The notes under the pieces: generated by a model | Database searches by the model: none | Told to the model about the DNA's origin: nothing | What the model saw: the letters and a program-made list of their open reading frames with translations, nothing else | Origin: Tubulanus polymorphus | Taxonomy: Eukaryota; Nemertea; Palaeonemertea; Tubulaniformes; Tubulanidae | Direction of reading: 5' to 3' | NCBI RefSeq assembly: GCF_964204645.1 | Contig: NC_134032.1 | Location: forward strand, 14,938,275 to 15,002,274 | DNA: 64,000 nt | Shown: positions 25,966-38,640 of the stretch, in pieces | Layout of the letters: every line of letters starts with the position of its first letter | Position numbering within the stretch: the stretch's first letter is position 1 | Made by a program: the position numbers and the translations under genes

Positions 25966-26329
25966 TAATGGTAAACATAACTCAATCATTTACAAACAAG
26001 TGATAATTAAATACTCTTGCAAGCTAACAGATCAGAGATCACAGGAAGCAACATCAATCCAATCCTTATTTCTTGACATATGATATAAAATGCTCTTCAG
26101 CCTGTGACAAAATGTCTTCGATGTTATACGCTTATTACTATATGCTTAACTTTCAAATATTAAATCAAAAGGAGGAGGGACTTATCTAATGTAATGGTAT
26201 CAATGCTACGAATGTATGTGAAAAGTGAAAAGTAATAGTTTGAAACCAAGATTGAATGCATTCATTCTGTTGTATTGAATAAAGTGAGATCCGATGAAAA
26301 TTATGAAAAAAAGAAAAAAACAAACTATC
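25966..26329. other. non-coding stretch
   Basis: AT-rich with no supportable gene. A segment around 26160-26280 (GGAGGAGGGACTTATCTAAT, ATTGAATGCATTCATTCTGT) recurs in diverged form at about 27357-27490. Confidence 0.5.
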
Positions 26330-26535
26330 TACAAATTTACAATATTTACAGAAAATTAAAAAGAGAAATAAAAACAACTATTTACAAATTTACAATATTT
26401 ACAAGAGAAATAAAAACGACTATTTACAAATTTACAATATTTACAAGAGAAATAAAAACTACTATTTACAAATTTACAATATTTACAAGAGAAATAAAAA
26501 CTACTATTTACAAATTTACAATATTTACAAGATAG
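26330..26535. repeat. 42-bp minisatellite, about 4.5 copies
   Basis: AT-rich units containing TATTTACAAATTTACAATAT and AAGAGAAATAAAAAC. The 42-bp period keeps a repeated 14-codon frame open, which is not considered a gene. Confidence 0.85.
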
Positions 26536-26875
26536 AGAGAAAGAGAGGGAAAGAGAGAGAGAGAGGAGAGTGAGGAGAGAGAGGAGGGAGAGGAGGAAGG
26601 ATGAAGGAGAGGGGTGAGAGGAAGAAAGGAGAGAGGGGAGAGAGTTAGTGGGTTAGAGAAAGAGGAAGAGAGAGTTAGTGGGTTAGAGAAAGAGGGAGAG
26701 AGTTAGTGGGTTAGAGAAAGAGGAAGAGAGTTAGTGGGTTAGAGAAAGAGAGGGAAAGGATAGAGACAGAAAGGGAAAGGATAGAGACAGAGAGGGAAAG
26801 GATAGAGACAGAGAGGGAAAGGATAGAGACAGAGAGGGAAAGGATAGAGAAAGGTAGAAAAAGAAGGGGTGATAA
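26530..26875. repeat. purine-only tract with 21-bp and longer tandem units
   Basis: The plus strand is almost entirely A and G: GAGAGA microsatellite, then GAGTTAGTGGGTTAGAGAAA-type units (26643-26745), then 21-bp GAGACAGAGAGGGAAAGGAT units (26762-26850). Confidence 0.85.
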
Positions 26876-26924
26876 AAATGATAAAACATATGATAAAAAC
26901 AATAAAACATATGGGTAAAAACGG

Positions 26925-27115
26925 TTAAAAAGAGGCAGTTTAACGTCATACCACAGGACAAATAGATAAAAATCACTGATAAAATGTATGGATAAAACGT
27001 ATTGTTTCAAAGAGGCAGTTTAACGTCATACCACAGGACAAATAGATAAAAATCACTGATAAAATGTATGGATAAAACGTATTGTTTCAAAGAGGCGGCT
27101 TAACGTTGTACTACA
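26925..27115. repeat. ~80-bp tandem duplication, about 2.5 copies
   Basis: The segment from AGAGGCAGTTTAACGTCATA to GGATAAAACGTATTGTTTCA occurs twice in near-identical form and begins a third, diverged time. Confidence 0.8.
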
Positions 27116-28639
27116 GGACAACTTGAAAATAGAGGTACACTAGCAATACTACTTATATGTTACTAGGTACAGTATTTTAGACAATTCTATAAAATTGTAT
27201 AATTATTTCAACCTCTTCAATACCAAATATCAATTCGACAAAAAGTCATCTTTGAAAACGTTCGTATGAAATAAAACAACAAAACATAATGTAGCATTGA
27301 ATTAATATTAATGTTATCAGAAGCTGAAAATCTGAAATCAACCATCAGCCATAAATGAGGAGGCGGGACTAATGCAATGAACTAATATCAATGCTCCAAA
27401 CTTATAGGTTAAAATCTTGTTAAAACAAAAGATGCAACAAGTGATATCAGTATCAAACTAAGATTGAATGCATTCATTCTGTTGTTTTGAATATTGAAAT
27501 TATTCAATAGAAATAAAAATATTGATTATCAATTAAATCTATATCAAAATTTGCACTAAAATAGTTCGATTTGATGTATAGATTTTATGAAGTTTAGAAA
27601 ATCAAAAACATTTAAGATTATATTTGAAAGGTATAAATAATCATTAAAATCCAAAGTTAGAGATATCTAAAAGATAATTTACAAGTAAAAAATCAAAATC
27701 AATAAAAAAATCTAAAAAGAAATATAATATATACAAATAAAAAGCTATTTAAAAATTTACAACATGTACAAGTACGGATAAAAATGTGTCGATCAAATTG
27801 ATGAAATATTTTATATTTGTCAATCATAATCGGAACCCAAGTGATTTCAGAATGGAATAACTGGGCCTGGCCAATCACTCACTCGATGATCATCAATTAC
27901 TGGTACTACACAACCACAGAAAGAGTGGTTTTTACCGCGCGGTATATTAGGCCAGGTGCACCTCAAAATAATAATGCTGCCTGTTATTATTGGCTTTTTG
28001 AGTGTTGATATGTACATCGATACATCCTCAATCACCAGGGTTTTATTGCCGCCCACCGGCACTCACACTTACACAAACCCTGCTCACAAACCCTACATTG
28101 GTCTCTTACATTGTCCAAGATATCTCGTGTCGACAGGTTGCTGCTAAGCGGCCACCAGTCTTTACATCTAGTCAATCAGATGTGTAGCGAATCTGCAAAA
28201 ACAATGCATCTCATTGACTTAACACATAGACTGGTGACCGCTCAGTGGTAACCTGTCTAACCAAGGAATCTTGAGCAATGAAGTAGACCACTGAAGAATT
28301 GGCAGCCGGGATTTATGATGGCATGAGCTTCGGCAGACGACAATTAAAACCTGGCAAGTGAGGATGATATTGATATTGAATGAAAAAGCTGCATGAAATG
28401 TGTACGAGAACCTTGATAGCAGTGAAAAAAGATAAAAACAAGGGGTGCAGGAAGACCATGCCCTGGATCCTTAAAATTAAAATTAACATTATGTTTCAAT
28501 AACTTGAGAGTAAATTCATCTAATTAAGTGCAAGTTCATCTAGAATTTAAATCATCTATTCTATAACCCGTGATGTAATTATCAATAACAAGAAAACAGG
28601 GGGTAATTAAAACTGGTGTTAACGCTAAAATATTTTAAA
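27116..28639. other. AT-rich intergenic stretch
   Basis: No gene that I can support. Around 27830-28270 the base composition is more balanced and short open frames exist on both strands, but they conflict with each other and show no recognisable domain. Confidence 0.4.
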
Positions 28640-29105
28640 CAAATGATGAATTTACCCTCAGTTCATTCATTGTTTTAATGATGATCCTGAGAGTGATTTC
28701 AATAATGATGAATTCACCCTCAGTTCATTCGTTGTTTTAATGATGATCCTGAGAGTGATTTCAACAATGATGAATTTACCCTCAGTTCATTCATTGTTTT
28801 AATGATGATCCTGAGAGTGATTTCAACAATGATGAATTCACCCTCAGTTCATTCGTTGTTTTAATGATGATCCTGAGAGTGATTTCAACAATGATGAATT
28901 CACCCTCAGTTCATTCGTTGTTTTAATGATGATCCTGAGAGTAATTTCAACAATGATGAATTTACCCTCAGTTCATTCGTTGTTTTAATGATGATCCTGA
29001 GAGTAATTTCAACAATGATGAATTTACCCTCAGTTCATTCATTGTTTTAATGATGATCCTGAGAGTAATTTCAACAATGATGAATTTACCCTCAGTTCAT
29101 CACAT
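28640..29105. repeat. 62-bp satellite, 8 copies, hairpin-forming
   Basis: The marker CCCTCAG occurs at 28655, 28717, 28779, 28841, 28903, 28965, 29027 and 29089, an exact 62-bp period. Each unit pairs AACAATGA with a downstream TCATTGTT, and CTCAG with CTGAG, so single strands can fold extensively. Confidence 0.9.
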
Positions 29106-31674
29106 TCTAAGATGTTACTATTTTATTCAGTGAAAATCTCTGAACTGCATAAAATAATGAGATCTTAAACGGGATTATTAATTAATAACCTGAGTGTAAC
29201 TTATCATAAGATAAATTGACCCTCAGTTTATCAGAGGTTTATACGTACTTTAAGTTAACAACAATAGTTACGACTTGATCAACTTGACCTAAACGAACTT
29301 AAACTTAAACTAAACTTGACTTAAATCAACTGGAACGAATTAAATTTAAAACAGCGAAAATTATTAAAATGACTTAACAAAAACTAACTAATCTAAACTA
29401 AGGCTAACTTGAAACACACTAGTGATTAGATATTAAACATCATGCTCACAATTTAACAAATCCCAGTTCAACAGTTGTGCAATTTTATGCATTTAAATTC
29501 TTGTATCCAAATCCAACTGTGGAACTGAGTACGGTTTTGTATGGAACGAAATAAATAAAATAAAAAAATATTGAGTGTATTTTTTATATGATGTTTTCAG
29601 CGACATATTTTGTTATGATGACAACAAATTAGCTTTGATTTATTTCATTTCCAAAAATACTATAGATTATCATTACGTTCAAAGACAAGTTTCGAAAAAG
29701 CCGAGATGACGTCCAATAAAAATAATAACATGACTGCTAGCATTAAGGCTAGAGGAAGTTCTGATTCAAAGATAGTATTGGACTTCACTACTATTTGTAT
29801 ATTGTGCAGGAAAATTGTTGTTACTGTTTGTACTACAAGTGGTTGTATTATTATATCTATCTGATGTCATTGAACTAATAATCTGACACGCCACCTAGTA
29901 GTGATTTTCTGAATCTACGCTTCAATAATCTACGTCAATATCATACGTCGAGATGCTGAAAATATCATATGAAAAATACACTTGCACTTTTTTTTTTATT
30001 TGTCGCATTCCATTATTGTGAAACACCGACTGAAAATGAGTGCATTTTCTGTTGTTAGTAGAAAACTGAAAATAAAACTATAAGAAAAAAGGTAAAGAAA
30101 GTATGAGAAAAAGTTCTCAATCACATTTCATATTTACTAAGCCTATATCAACTACGAGTAAAAGCTCTTTATGTGTGCACTGTATACAACATGGGCCTTT
30201 TATATAACCACTATTTATATCTGTGTTGTGGACCACGTAATTGTGTCAAAGAGTATTCGGTGATAAAACCTGGACCTTCAGTTATTCCATTCTCATGAAA
30301 TCACTGGGGTTCGAATATACACAGTGATAGTCGAATATAGAATATTTCATCAAATTGATCTTTTAGTTTGTATCAAAATACAAATAAAACGTTGTTCTAA
30401 AAGAATATATACACATTACATAGTTTTAAAATATATACAAATTAAATAGTTTTTAAAATATATAGAAAAGAAATAGTTTTTAAAATTTAAACAAATAAAA
30501 AGATACTTTTAGATAAAATATATACAAATAAAACCGTTTAAAAAGATACTTTGAGATAAAATATATACAAATAGAATAATATTCACATAAAATTGTTTTT
30601 AGATATCATAGGTATTTTAAAATTCAGTTATAAAATAGTCACTTTAATGGATTAAAATTCAAATAAAATAGTTTTTAGATATCATAGGTATTTCAAAATT
30701 CAGATATAGAATAGTAACTTTAATAGATTAAAATTCAGATAAAAAAGTTAAATTAAAATTGAAATAATTTAAAATCGTTTCTAGAATAGTCTTAAGATAC
30801 GTGTAAAATTGTTTTTAGAATTATTTTAGAATTACTAGTTTAGAAGTATCAATGAAATTGTTTTCAGATATGCATATTTCAAAAATTAATACAAGAATAG
30901 TTTTAGATGGATCACCTTGATCAATCACAATATCGAACCAAACCCCACAAGACCTGTAATCAATCAGTGAAAGAATCAAATAATAGTAATAATAATTCAT
31001 ATGAGATACGATTTTGGGCAATAGTAAAAACGAAACCAGGAAAATAATTGATGATATTTCGCAGAGACATGTATTCCAAAAACCGCAAATAATTTTGAGG
31101 ACGGGAATGAAATCTTTGACAAGAAATAGAATAGGAAAAGTTCAAACTGAAGGACTCAAAATTTAGGAATTTAAAATCTAAAACTGGAACCACAAAAATT
31201 ACAATATTAACTGTCTTAGAAATCTATTAATGATGCTGGTAGGATTTTGTGACCTCTTAACAACAATAATTGCAAAGTGGCTGAGAAACTACAAGTAGCC
31301 TCTTTTCATGTAATAAATTAGTAGGTTACCGGTATGTCACATACTTTGATACAACTTATGCCGTTTTTGGGGACCAAGGAAGCACCTGAGAACCTGATCT
31401 GATTAACTGCAATATGAATGATGGACCTCTTGAAAACAACTTCATCCTCGATTTCTTAAATCTATTGATAATTCACTCTCAACAGCCTTAATCTGACGTG
31501 TGTTTTATGCATTGCTCGCCTACATGGAAACAATTCCACGCTCTATCAACCATATTTCAATTGCTAAACGCAATTCCTGCAATTTAGACCCCAATCGAGG
31601 ACTATGAGTTACTTTATCAGAGCGGTGTCTATTACTGAGTTGCTCGATTGTTATGTACTTAACAACTTTCCTTT
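29106..31674. other. AT-rich stretch with decayed repeats
   Basis: No gene is supported. At 30370-30880 there are diverged tandem pieces around AAATAGTTTTTAGATATCAT and AAAATATATACAAATAAA. A small inverted repeat CTAGC-ATTAAG-GCTAG lies near 29737. Confidence 0.5.
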
Positions 31675-31980
31675 TAGACCATCTCCTCTATCATATCTCT
31701 CTAAACTCCTCTCTCTCATATCTCTCTAAACTCCTCTATCACATCTACCTAACTCCTCTCTCATATCTCCATAAACTCCTCTATCATATCTCCATAAACT
31801 CCTCTATCATATCTCCATAAACTATCATACTCCCTGAACCTCCTCTCTCATACCTCCCTGAACCTCCTCTCTCATATTCCCTGAACCTCCTCTCTCATAC
31901 CTCCCTGAACCTCCTCTCTCATACCTCCTTGAACCTCCTCTCTCATACCTCCCTGAACCTCCTCTCTCATATGCCTTATT
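31675..31980. repeat. pyrimidine-rich 24-bp minisatellite
   Basis: Units of the form CTCCCTGAACCTCCTCTCTC-ATAC repeat at the right end. Shorter CTCTATCATATCTCCATAAA variants make up the left end. The strand is almost free of G. Confidence 0.85.
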
Positions 31981-32539
31981 GATTTCAACAAGAGATGCAG
32001 ATTAATCTAACAAGAGTCTTAAAATAAAATCTTCATCCTGGTGGTCGTTAGGATAAGTAGAGATCAATATCAATCAATAAAACCTGATCACTGAAGTGAT
32101 TACGACAATTTCTCTAGTCCAAGATCTTTATCTTATCCTTTTTTTATCAAAGATTTGGATTTATCATTGTATTTTTGCAGATTTTAGCATGTTCAATTAA
32201 GAACTCGTAAATTCATGGATTGATCACTGATCCAGTGAACTTTCACACCCAAGAAATGTAATGAAATTGATTACCGTAGTCTTTGCTGTGGTTTCCTTTC
32301 TTGCGCAATTTTTAATCCGGGCAATCTCACGTATATAAATATATATCCCTTTTCCTTATGAGTAAACATTTTAAATCCCTCCGATCACATGTGAAGGATT
32401 TCCCTCCGTTGTTGAGCATTAGATATTAACATTTCAATCATTCAAGTTTTCATGTCATATTAAATTTATCTTTAATTCTGTAATTAGAAAAACAAATATG
32501 TTAATAACGATATAATGGTTTTACACTTGACGTATAAAC

Positions 32540-33075
32540 GTCATAGTATTTGGGGGAGGGGGCAACATGGAACATTGAACAATCTGTTTCAATGTAGTTT
32601 CCTAAGGAATCGCATTATGTGAAACATAGCTGTTCCTTCTCCACGTTATTTTTAGCTTCATAAGGAAACGCATTATGTGTGAAACATAGCTATTCCTTCT
32701 CCATGTTCCGATAAAGTTCGATAAAGAATCACGTAACAGTTCCTTTTGATTTGAAAAATCCACTTTTTTTCAAACTCCATAGGAGTTATTGTAGGAATTG
32801 ATTCCCTGCATATCTCGAAAGAGATTTACAATGGCTGACCATAGAATTAGAATAGATGACTCCTAAGAAGGCTACTGCCACAATCAGGTGGTATGGATGG
32901 TTACTCCTGCAAAGTAGTGGCAAGGATGGTTTATATCCCGAAAGATATTTGAAAAGGTCGACCATGGTATTAGAATTGATGACTCATAAGAAGGCTACTG
33001 CCACAAATTAGGTGGTATAGATGGCTACTGCTGCAAAGTAGCGCCAAGAATGGTTAATGCTTCAGCATTGTGAGA
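32540..33075. repeat. two imperfect tandem duplications
   Basis: A segment with AATCGCATTATGTGAAACAT occurs twice at about 32598-32705. A longer segment with AGAAGGCTACTGCCACAA and TGCAAAGTAG occurs twice at about 32815-33060. No gene. Confidence 0.75.
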
Positions 33076-33556
33076 AGCACAATGAACCTTAGTTAATAAG
33101 GTAAGAGTTAATGCAAAAATGGGGGTTAAAATGGAGTGGAACACAGTGGGTCGTACAGTCAAAAAAAAATAAATAAATGATTTAAAAAGTAAATGAATGG
33201 GATGATGGACAAATATTTCTTTTTGTCCAAAAAGTAAATAAAGGGATGAAATGATAATGAATTTTTTTAATCATTTTTCAATTTTTTAAATTTTTTTGGA
33301 GAAACCGTAAAACCTCCATAAAAGCAATGATTATATGCAATGATGTCTGGTTTTTTATTTTCATATTTTTTTTATAAAAGCAAGGAGGACTGCACGCCCA
33401 CTGGTTCAAGGAGTGTTGACAGATATTTAACACTGCGCAACCTGCAGATCGACGAAGGTGGAAGGGAAAACTGAGTTTCAAGAAGTGCCGATCTGCAGAC
33501 GTGCATGGGCTGATGTTGTTGCCCGGGTGATGGCGAGTGAAGGGGCTGATGTTATT

Positions 33557-34443
33557 TTAATTTGTTCGCCTACGTTTAACTAATTCGTATTTTCCTTTAA
33601 AGGCCCCTTCAACATCGCGGAGCATTTTGATTGGATCGTGGTAGTTGATGTTTCTTGACCACCCAGGGCCGCGCGCCACCAGCTCGACAGCGGGGGAAGG
33701 TGGTGCCCCCACTGGAGCGCCTGATGTTGAAGCATTTTCGTTATCATTATATTTTCTCTTCTTATTTCTATTTTTTCCAGTCGATGTCGATGTTGATGGA
33801 GGTGGTCCGGTTGATGGTGGTGGTCCGGCAGATGCTGGTGTTGACGTAGATGCTGGTGTTGACGTAGATGCTGGTGTTGACGTAGATGCTGGTGTTGACG
33901 TAGATGCTGGTGTTGACGTAGATGCTGGTGTTGACTTAGATGTTGGTGGTCTGGTACGTGGTGGTGGTCTGGTACGTGGTGGTGGTGGTGGTGGCGGGGG
34001 AGTTGCGGGCCCTGGTGGTGTCGCTCCAGGAGTGGCGAATTCCTCCTCATCACTGCTCTCCTCCTCAAAATTTGGTTGCGGAGGTGGAGGAGGACGAGCT
34101 GCACGTTTGCCTTTTTTTTTTGTTTTCGGACGCCCCGAACCTATTGCGTAATCTATATCTTTAGTCTTTTGACGGGGCGACCGACGCAGTGAAGGCGTCT
34201 GAAGCTGTGGCGCCTCTGTCGGGGTCACCACTGCAGGGGCGACCTCCTGCTCCACATTTACGGGAGAAGCAGGGTCCACCTCCTGCAAAGGAACCAACTC
34301 AAAAGGTGGAACAATTTCAGGAAGAGTTGGTTCCTTAGGCCCGCAGAGAGATACACACCTTGTATAAGTATCTTTTAATGCTGGAAATGCTCTGCGGGCT
34401 GCTTCAGACTGGTCATGTTGGATGTTTTCAATGATGTCTATAT
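33557..34443 (-). CDS. terminal exon of a basic, Pro/Ser/Thr-rich protein with death-fold-like start
   Basis: On the minus strand a polypyrimidine tract and CAG end at 34444 and the frame runs to TAA at 33557-33559. The exon enters with two bases of a split codon, which fits the phase of the ATG exon at 40108-40207. It encodes 295 residues: IDIIENIQHDQSEAARRAF and a Leu/Tyr helix; a Pro/Glu/Val linker; a basic stretch RSPRQKTK and GSGRPKTKKKGKR, AT-hook-like; an EEESSDEEE patch; polyproline; six TPASTS hexapeptides; a KNRNKKRK cluster; and a conserved-looking C-terminus with AFKGKYELVKRRR. Nuclear localisation is inferred from the basic clusters. A TTTATT at 33354-33359 (AATAAA on this strand) could be the poly(A) signal. 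Other exons could lie in the 5.7-kb intron. Family not recognised. Confidence 0.65.
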
Positions 34444-36514
34444 CTGAAATGAAAAAAAAAAACATTAAGGATCATGCATATTACACATAAATGACATAAT
34501 GACATGTTCGAATATAATTATCATATTTGTATATAGTAACCTATAAAATAATGCAGTTATCCAATAGGTGAATGTGACGTGATGGGGTGAGAAGGGTCAT
34601 TTGAACGTTTGGAAGGGATCGTAAGCTTATTTTGTGAGAAGTGATCATGTCACTGGTTGTAGACTAACGCTGTTGTAACTACACTTTTAACTGCTCTCAT
34701 GATTTGCATCATCCATTACATAATAACGATGAGTTGACAGTATATCATCAGTGAGGCTGATAATTGAATCTTCCAATACACATTTTATAATGGTATTTTC
34801 ATGTCTTATATACTTGATATATTTCAGAACCAACCCTGTACGTGGACGGGTACACTTTTGTTAATTCATTAATGGAAATACTGATTGTAATAAATTACAT
34901 CTTACCATTACCTTGACAATCAATTTTGGTAGATAATCATGAATCAAAAATACACTTGATTTTTTTTCTGGGGTGATGACGTACCAGGTTCCAGGTGACA
35001 AAAACTATACATTATAATGAATGGAATTGTTACCCATGACCCTGGTTTCAAAATCTGGGAACCTCTTTGGAATAACACGCATGATAACTTTTCATTTATC
35101 AACCAATTGAAATGGAAACTTTGCAACGATAAAAGATCTGATTTAAAACAACAGATGTCGCGCTGTATCAACAAAAAATTAATCGATCATTCCTTTTATT
35201 CAGTAATTACTTTTCGAATGGACGAGTGAAAAATGTGTCCAAACTTCAGAAATGTATTCAATTATTTTGTAGAACACTTTTTTATTGCATACAGGGCCAC
35301 ACTCCATCCACGGTAAGTGGGAGAACTTGCATTTCATTTCCTCTGAACATGAGGCAAGTGTGTACATTTTATATTTTCTTCTGAATTTTCTCAAAAATGA
35401 AGATAAAAATATGACTGATTTTTTAATATTTTATTGTTTAAACTATTTACAGCATTAATTAAAACAGAAAAACGACACAAATAATTTCACTTCGCTGAAT
35501 CTACAACCAGTAAAAACCATTTCACACAACACTGCCCACTACTGCACCTTCAGAAACAACACTCACTACAAATAAAAAACATTCATTTTGAAGAACAATA
35601 TTTAACTATAACCATAAATGGCTGTAATTCATTTTTCCCAATAGAATATTCATTGTCAGCAATAGGCCTATCGGTAGTCCACATATTCATTACATAACTC
35701 ACCTAGAATGTATAATTCATCGTACAGCAGCCATTCATTTATTCAGATCAACAAAATTCCATGCACAACCATTTCAGCTGATATTCATCATACAGTAGCC
35801 TCCGCCTAAACTGCTACAGTTTGGCACCTTCTATTTTTTACCTTATTAGGCACCGGTTTTTAAGAATTGCAAAAATCAATTGATGAAAAGATTTATTGAG
35901 CCTAATAGCGGTCAAAATTATCAAGTTCTTTGTATTTTATACAATCTGATTAGATTTTAGATTTTTAATTATTAGCTCATTTTCTAATTATAATTACCCA
36001 TATAATTCATATTTCTGACCGTAGACATAGAATATTCCATTGTCAGCTGTTAGCTGAGGCTATATACCCGATTTGTTCATTTTGATACAAGAAATTTAGG
36101 GGGTTATCAAATAAATAGGTCACCAATTATAATTTATGCAAATTAGCTCATTTCCATAGGACGTCACTTTCAGTAAGAAAAATTACCACCAAAATTTTCC
36201 AAGGGTCATACCCTACAAACTTCATGTCTCTTTATCACGCAACATTTTCCTCCGATTCAGTTCACTTGTGATGTCCTTGCATAATGGAAATTATGACCAG
36301 TCATGCGTGTGCATTAATAGAACATAAGGCCTAATCGCGAACAGTTAAAATACATAAAGATGTTCTTATGTTTTTATGTATTTTTGCTAACAGAGATAGA
36401 AGGTTGATAGTACATACATGTATTCTATAATATAGGCGAACAGCCGTTACAGTTTACCGGTTCAGGCAGAGAATAAACGGAAATGAAGTGAACATTTACG
36501 GGATATGGGAAGTG

Positions 36515-36760
36515 TTCTGGGAAATCAGGTCGTCATGGATTCGAACCTGTACACTACCATTGTGTCCCCGGCAAGACACTTATCCTTATTTCCTCTCTCA
36601 ACCCAGAAGTAAATGGGTACCTGGCCCGATAGAGGACCCCTGAGCACCTAGCGGCTGCTCGGATGTTACTATTAAATGGCTGGGGCAATAAAACCGAAAA
36701 TGTAAAGCGCTCTGAGCAGCATCTGGATTTAGGGCTTTATTAGACACATAATATTATTAT
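36515..36760 (+). mobile_element. SINE with conserved central domain
   Basis: A B-box-like GGATTCGAACC at about 36537 is followed by GGCAAGACACTTATCC, CTCTCTCAACCCAG, AAATGGGTACCTGGC and AAAGCGCTCTGAGCAGC, and an ATTATTATTTTTATTA tail. This order is the layout of tRNA-derived SINEs with a shared central domain that are widespread in marine invertebrates. The A box and 5' head are degraded. Confidence 0.7.
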
Positions 36761-37149
36761 TTTTATTATCATCGAACAGAGCAATACCATAAAAGGCAAA
36801 ACATAAAAACAACATTTCATCTTTATTTCATTGAATTGAACAGATTATACCAGATATAGATCGTCTACCAGTTTAAGCAAAGTCTACAGTATGAGTACAG
36901 GCAAAAAATCCAATAAAATGCGATACATTTGAAAATATTTTTTTGTTAAATGAATTTTCACTGAATTTTAGTTCGAAAAATTGTGATATTTCCTTCGAGT
37001 ACTGTACATTTCCCTATGGTTTTTGCTAAGTAAGTCTAGTTCATTTTCATTTTATCACAAACAGAAAATGGACACAAAAAATGTCATTCAAATTTCTTCT
37101 GTATTTTCTGTATTTTCATCATCAATCAAAAAAACTTGAACTTTTACTT

Positions 37150-37390
37150 TCAGAAACAACCGCCGGGGTAAGATCCATTTCACTCGACACTACCCGCACC
37201 TGTACCTTCAGAAACAACCACCAGGGGTAAAAACCATTTCACTCGACACTACCCGCACCTGTACCTTCAGAAACAACCACCAGGGGTAAAAACCATTTCA
37301 CGTGACACTGTCCACTACTGTACCTTCAGAAACAACCATCAGGGGTAAAAACCATTTCACACGACACTGTTCACTACTGCAACTTCATAC
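37150..37390. repeat. 60-bp tandem repeat, about 4 copies
   Basis: Units with TTCAGAAACAACCACCAGGG, AAAAACCATTTCAC and CGACACTACCCGCACCTGTA. A diverged relative lies at about 35500-35565. Confidence 0.85.
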
Positions 37391-37764
37391 AATTAAATCC
37401 ATTCACTACAAATTACAGTAAGATTTTTATCTATAAAAATCAAACATCATTAACAGCGAACAATAAACGATATTTAGAATTTAGGCCTATTTCACATGAA
37501 TTCATTAAGTATTTCAAATAATCACTACTTACCCTTCAAGTATAGAATCATTCAGTGGAATAATTCACTATAAATACAGCTGCAGCCGTTTACAGAAAAA
37601 ACAATATGAAATGTCCCTGTCGAACTTGTAAGGTGTAAAACAGGATAGACGTAGATAAATGTCAGGCCTGGATAACGGTAGAGGAAATACTTTTTATGGC
37701 TTTAAGAAAATAAAAGAATTCTGAAAAGTAAAACATTAAGTCAAAGGGTAGGCCTTTCTGAAGA

Positions 37765-38093
37765 CATCCTCGCTTGCCGGGGGTCCGGTATCACTCCCGA
37801 ACTCGCTTCCACCAGCGCCCCCTGGCCTCACGACGCGTGATTTCATTACTGGCGCTGTTGCGCATGACGTCATATATCGATTTGCAAAATACTTCCTTGT
37901 TCGGAAAAACGTTCGCTGATTGGTCCATTTAAATGGAAAACCAACAGAAGTCTACTGTCGTTTGTTACAAGCGCTGTGATTGGTACGACCGGATTCTGGT
38001 CGGCTAGTAACGACTCCAACGACTCGTGAGGTCAAGGGGTTCGGGGAACAGCTTTAGCTTAGTAGGTTCAAATCCCTTGACGGGTGAAGATGA
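37765..38093 (+). mobile_element. MITE-like element, family M1, copy 2
   Basis: A 329-bp homologue of 6789-7116 with the same termini, flanked by a perfect 8-bp duplication TCTGAAGA at 37757-37764 and 38094-38101. It has a B-box-like GGTTCAAATCCC. It lies inside the intron of the minus-strand gene. Confidence 0.85.
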
Positions 38094-38159
38094 TCTGAAG
38101 AATTGCTAGGAAATTTAATAAAATCTGGTCTCAGAACAAAATGAATCACACAGTTCCGT

Positions 38160-38640
38160 TACTGAGTAAACTGTGGTCCGGATGCTGAGTAAACTGTGGT
38201 CCGGATACTGAGTAAACTGTGGTCCGGATGCTGAGTAAACTGTGGTCCGGATACTGAGTAAACTGTGGTCCCGACACAGAGTAAACTGTGGTCCGGATGC
38301 TGAGTAAACTGTGGTCCGGATACTGAGTAAACTGTGGTCCGGATACTGAGTAAACTGTGGTCCCGATACTGAGTAAACTGTGGTCCCGACACTGAGTAAA
38401 CTGTGGTCCGGATGCTGAGTAAACTGTGGTCGGGATACTGAGTAAACTGTGGTCCGGATACTGAGTAAACTGTGGTCGGGATACTGAGTTAACTGTGGTC
38501 CGGATACTGAGTAAACTGTGGTCGGGATACTGAGTAAACTGTGGTCCGGATACTGAGTAAACTGTGGTCGGGATACTGAGTAAACTGTGGTCCGGATACT
38601 GAGTAAACTGTGGTCCGGATACTGAGTAAACTCACTGTAT
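38160..38640. repeat. 23-bp satellite, about 21 copies
   Basis: Units GAGTAAACTGTGGTCCGGAT-ACT with GGTCCGG, GGTCGGG and GGTCCCG variants. The commonest variant contains the palindrome TCCGGA. Confidence 0.9.

Noticed and set aside
28640-29105. CRISPR array
   Set aside because: The units are contiguous 62-bp tandem copies without unique spacers, and the sequence is eukaryotic. The same applies to the other arrays.
35017-35229. 70-codon plus-strand frame as an independent gene
   Set aside because: Composition is protein-like but there is no recognisable domain, promoter or splice context, and it lies in the intron of an opposite-strand gene.
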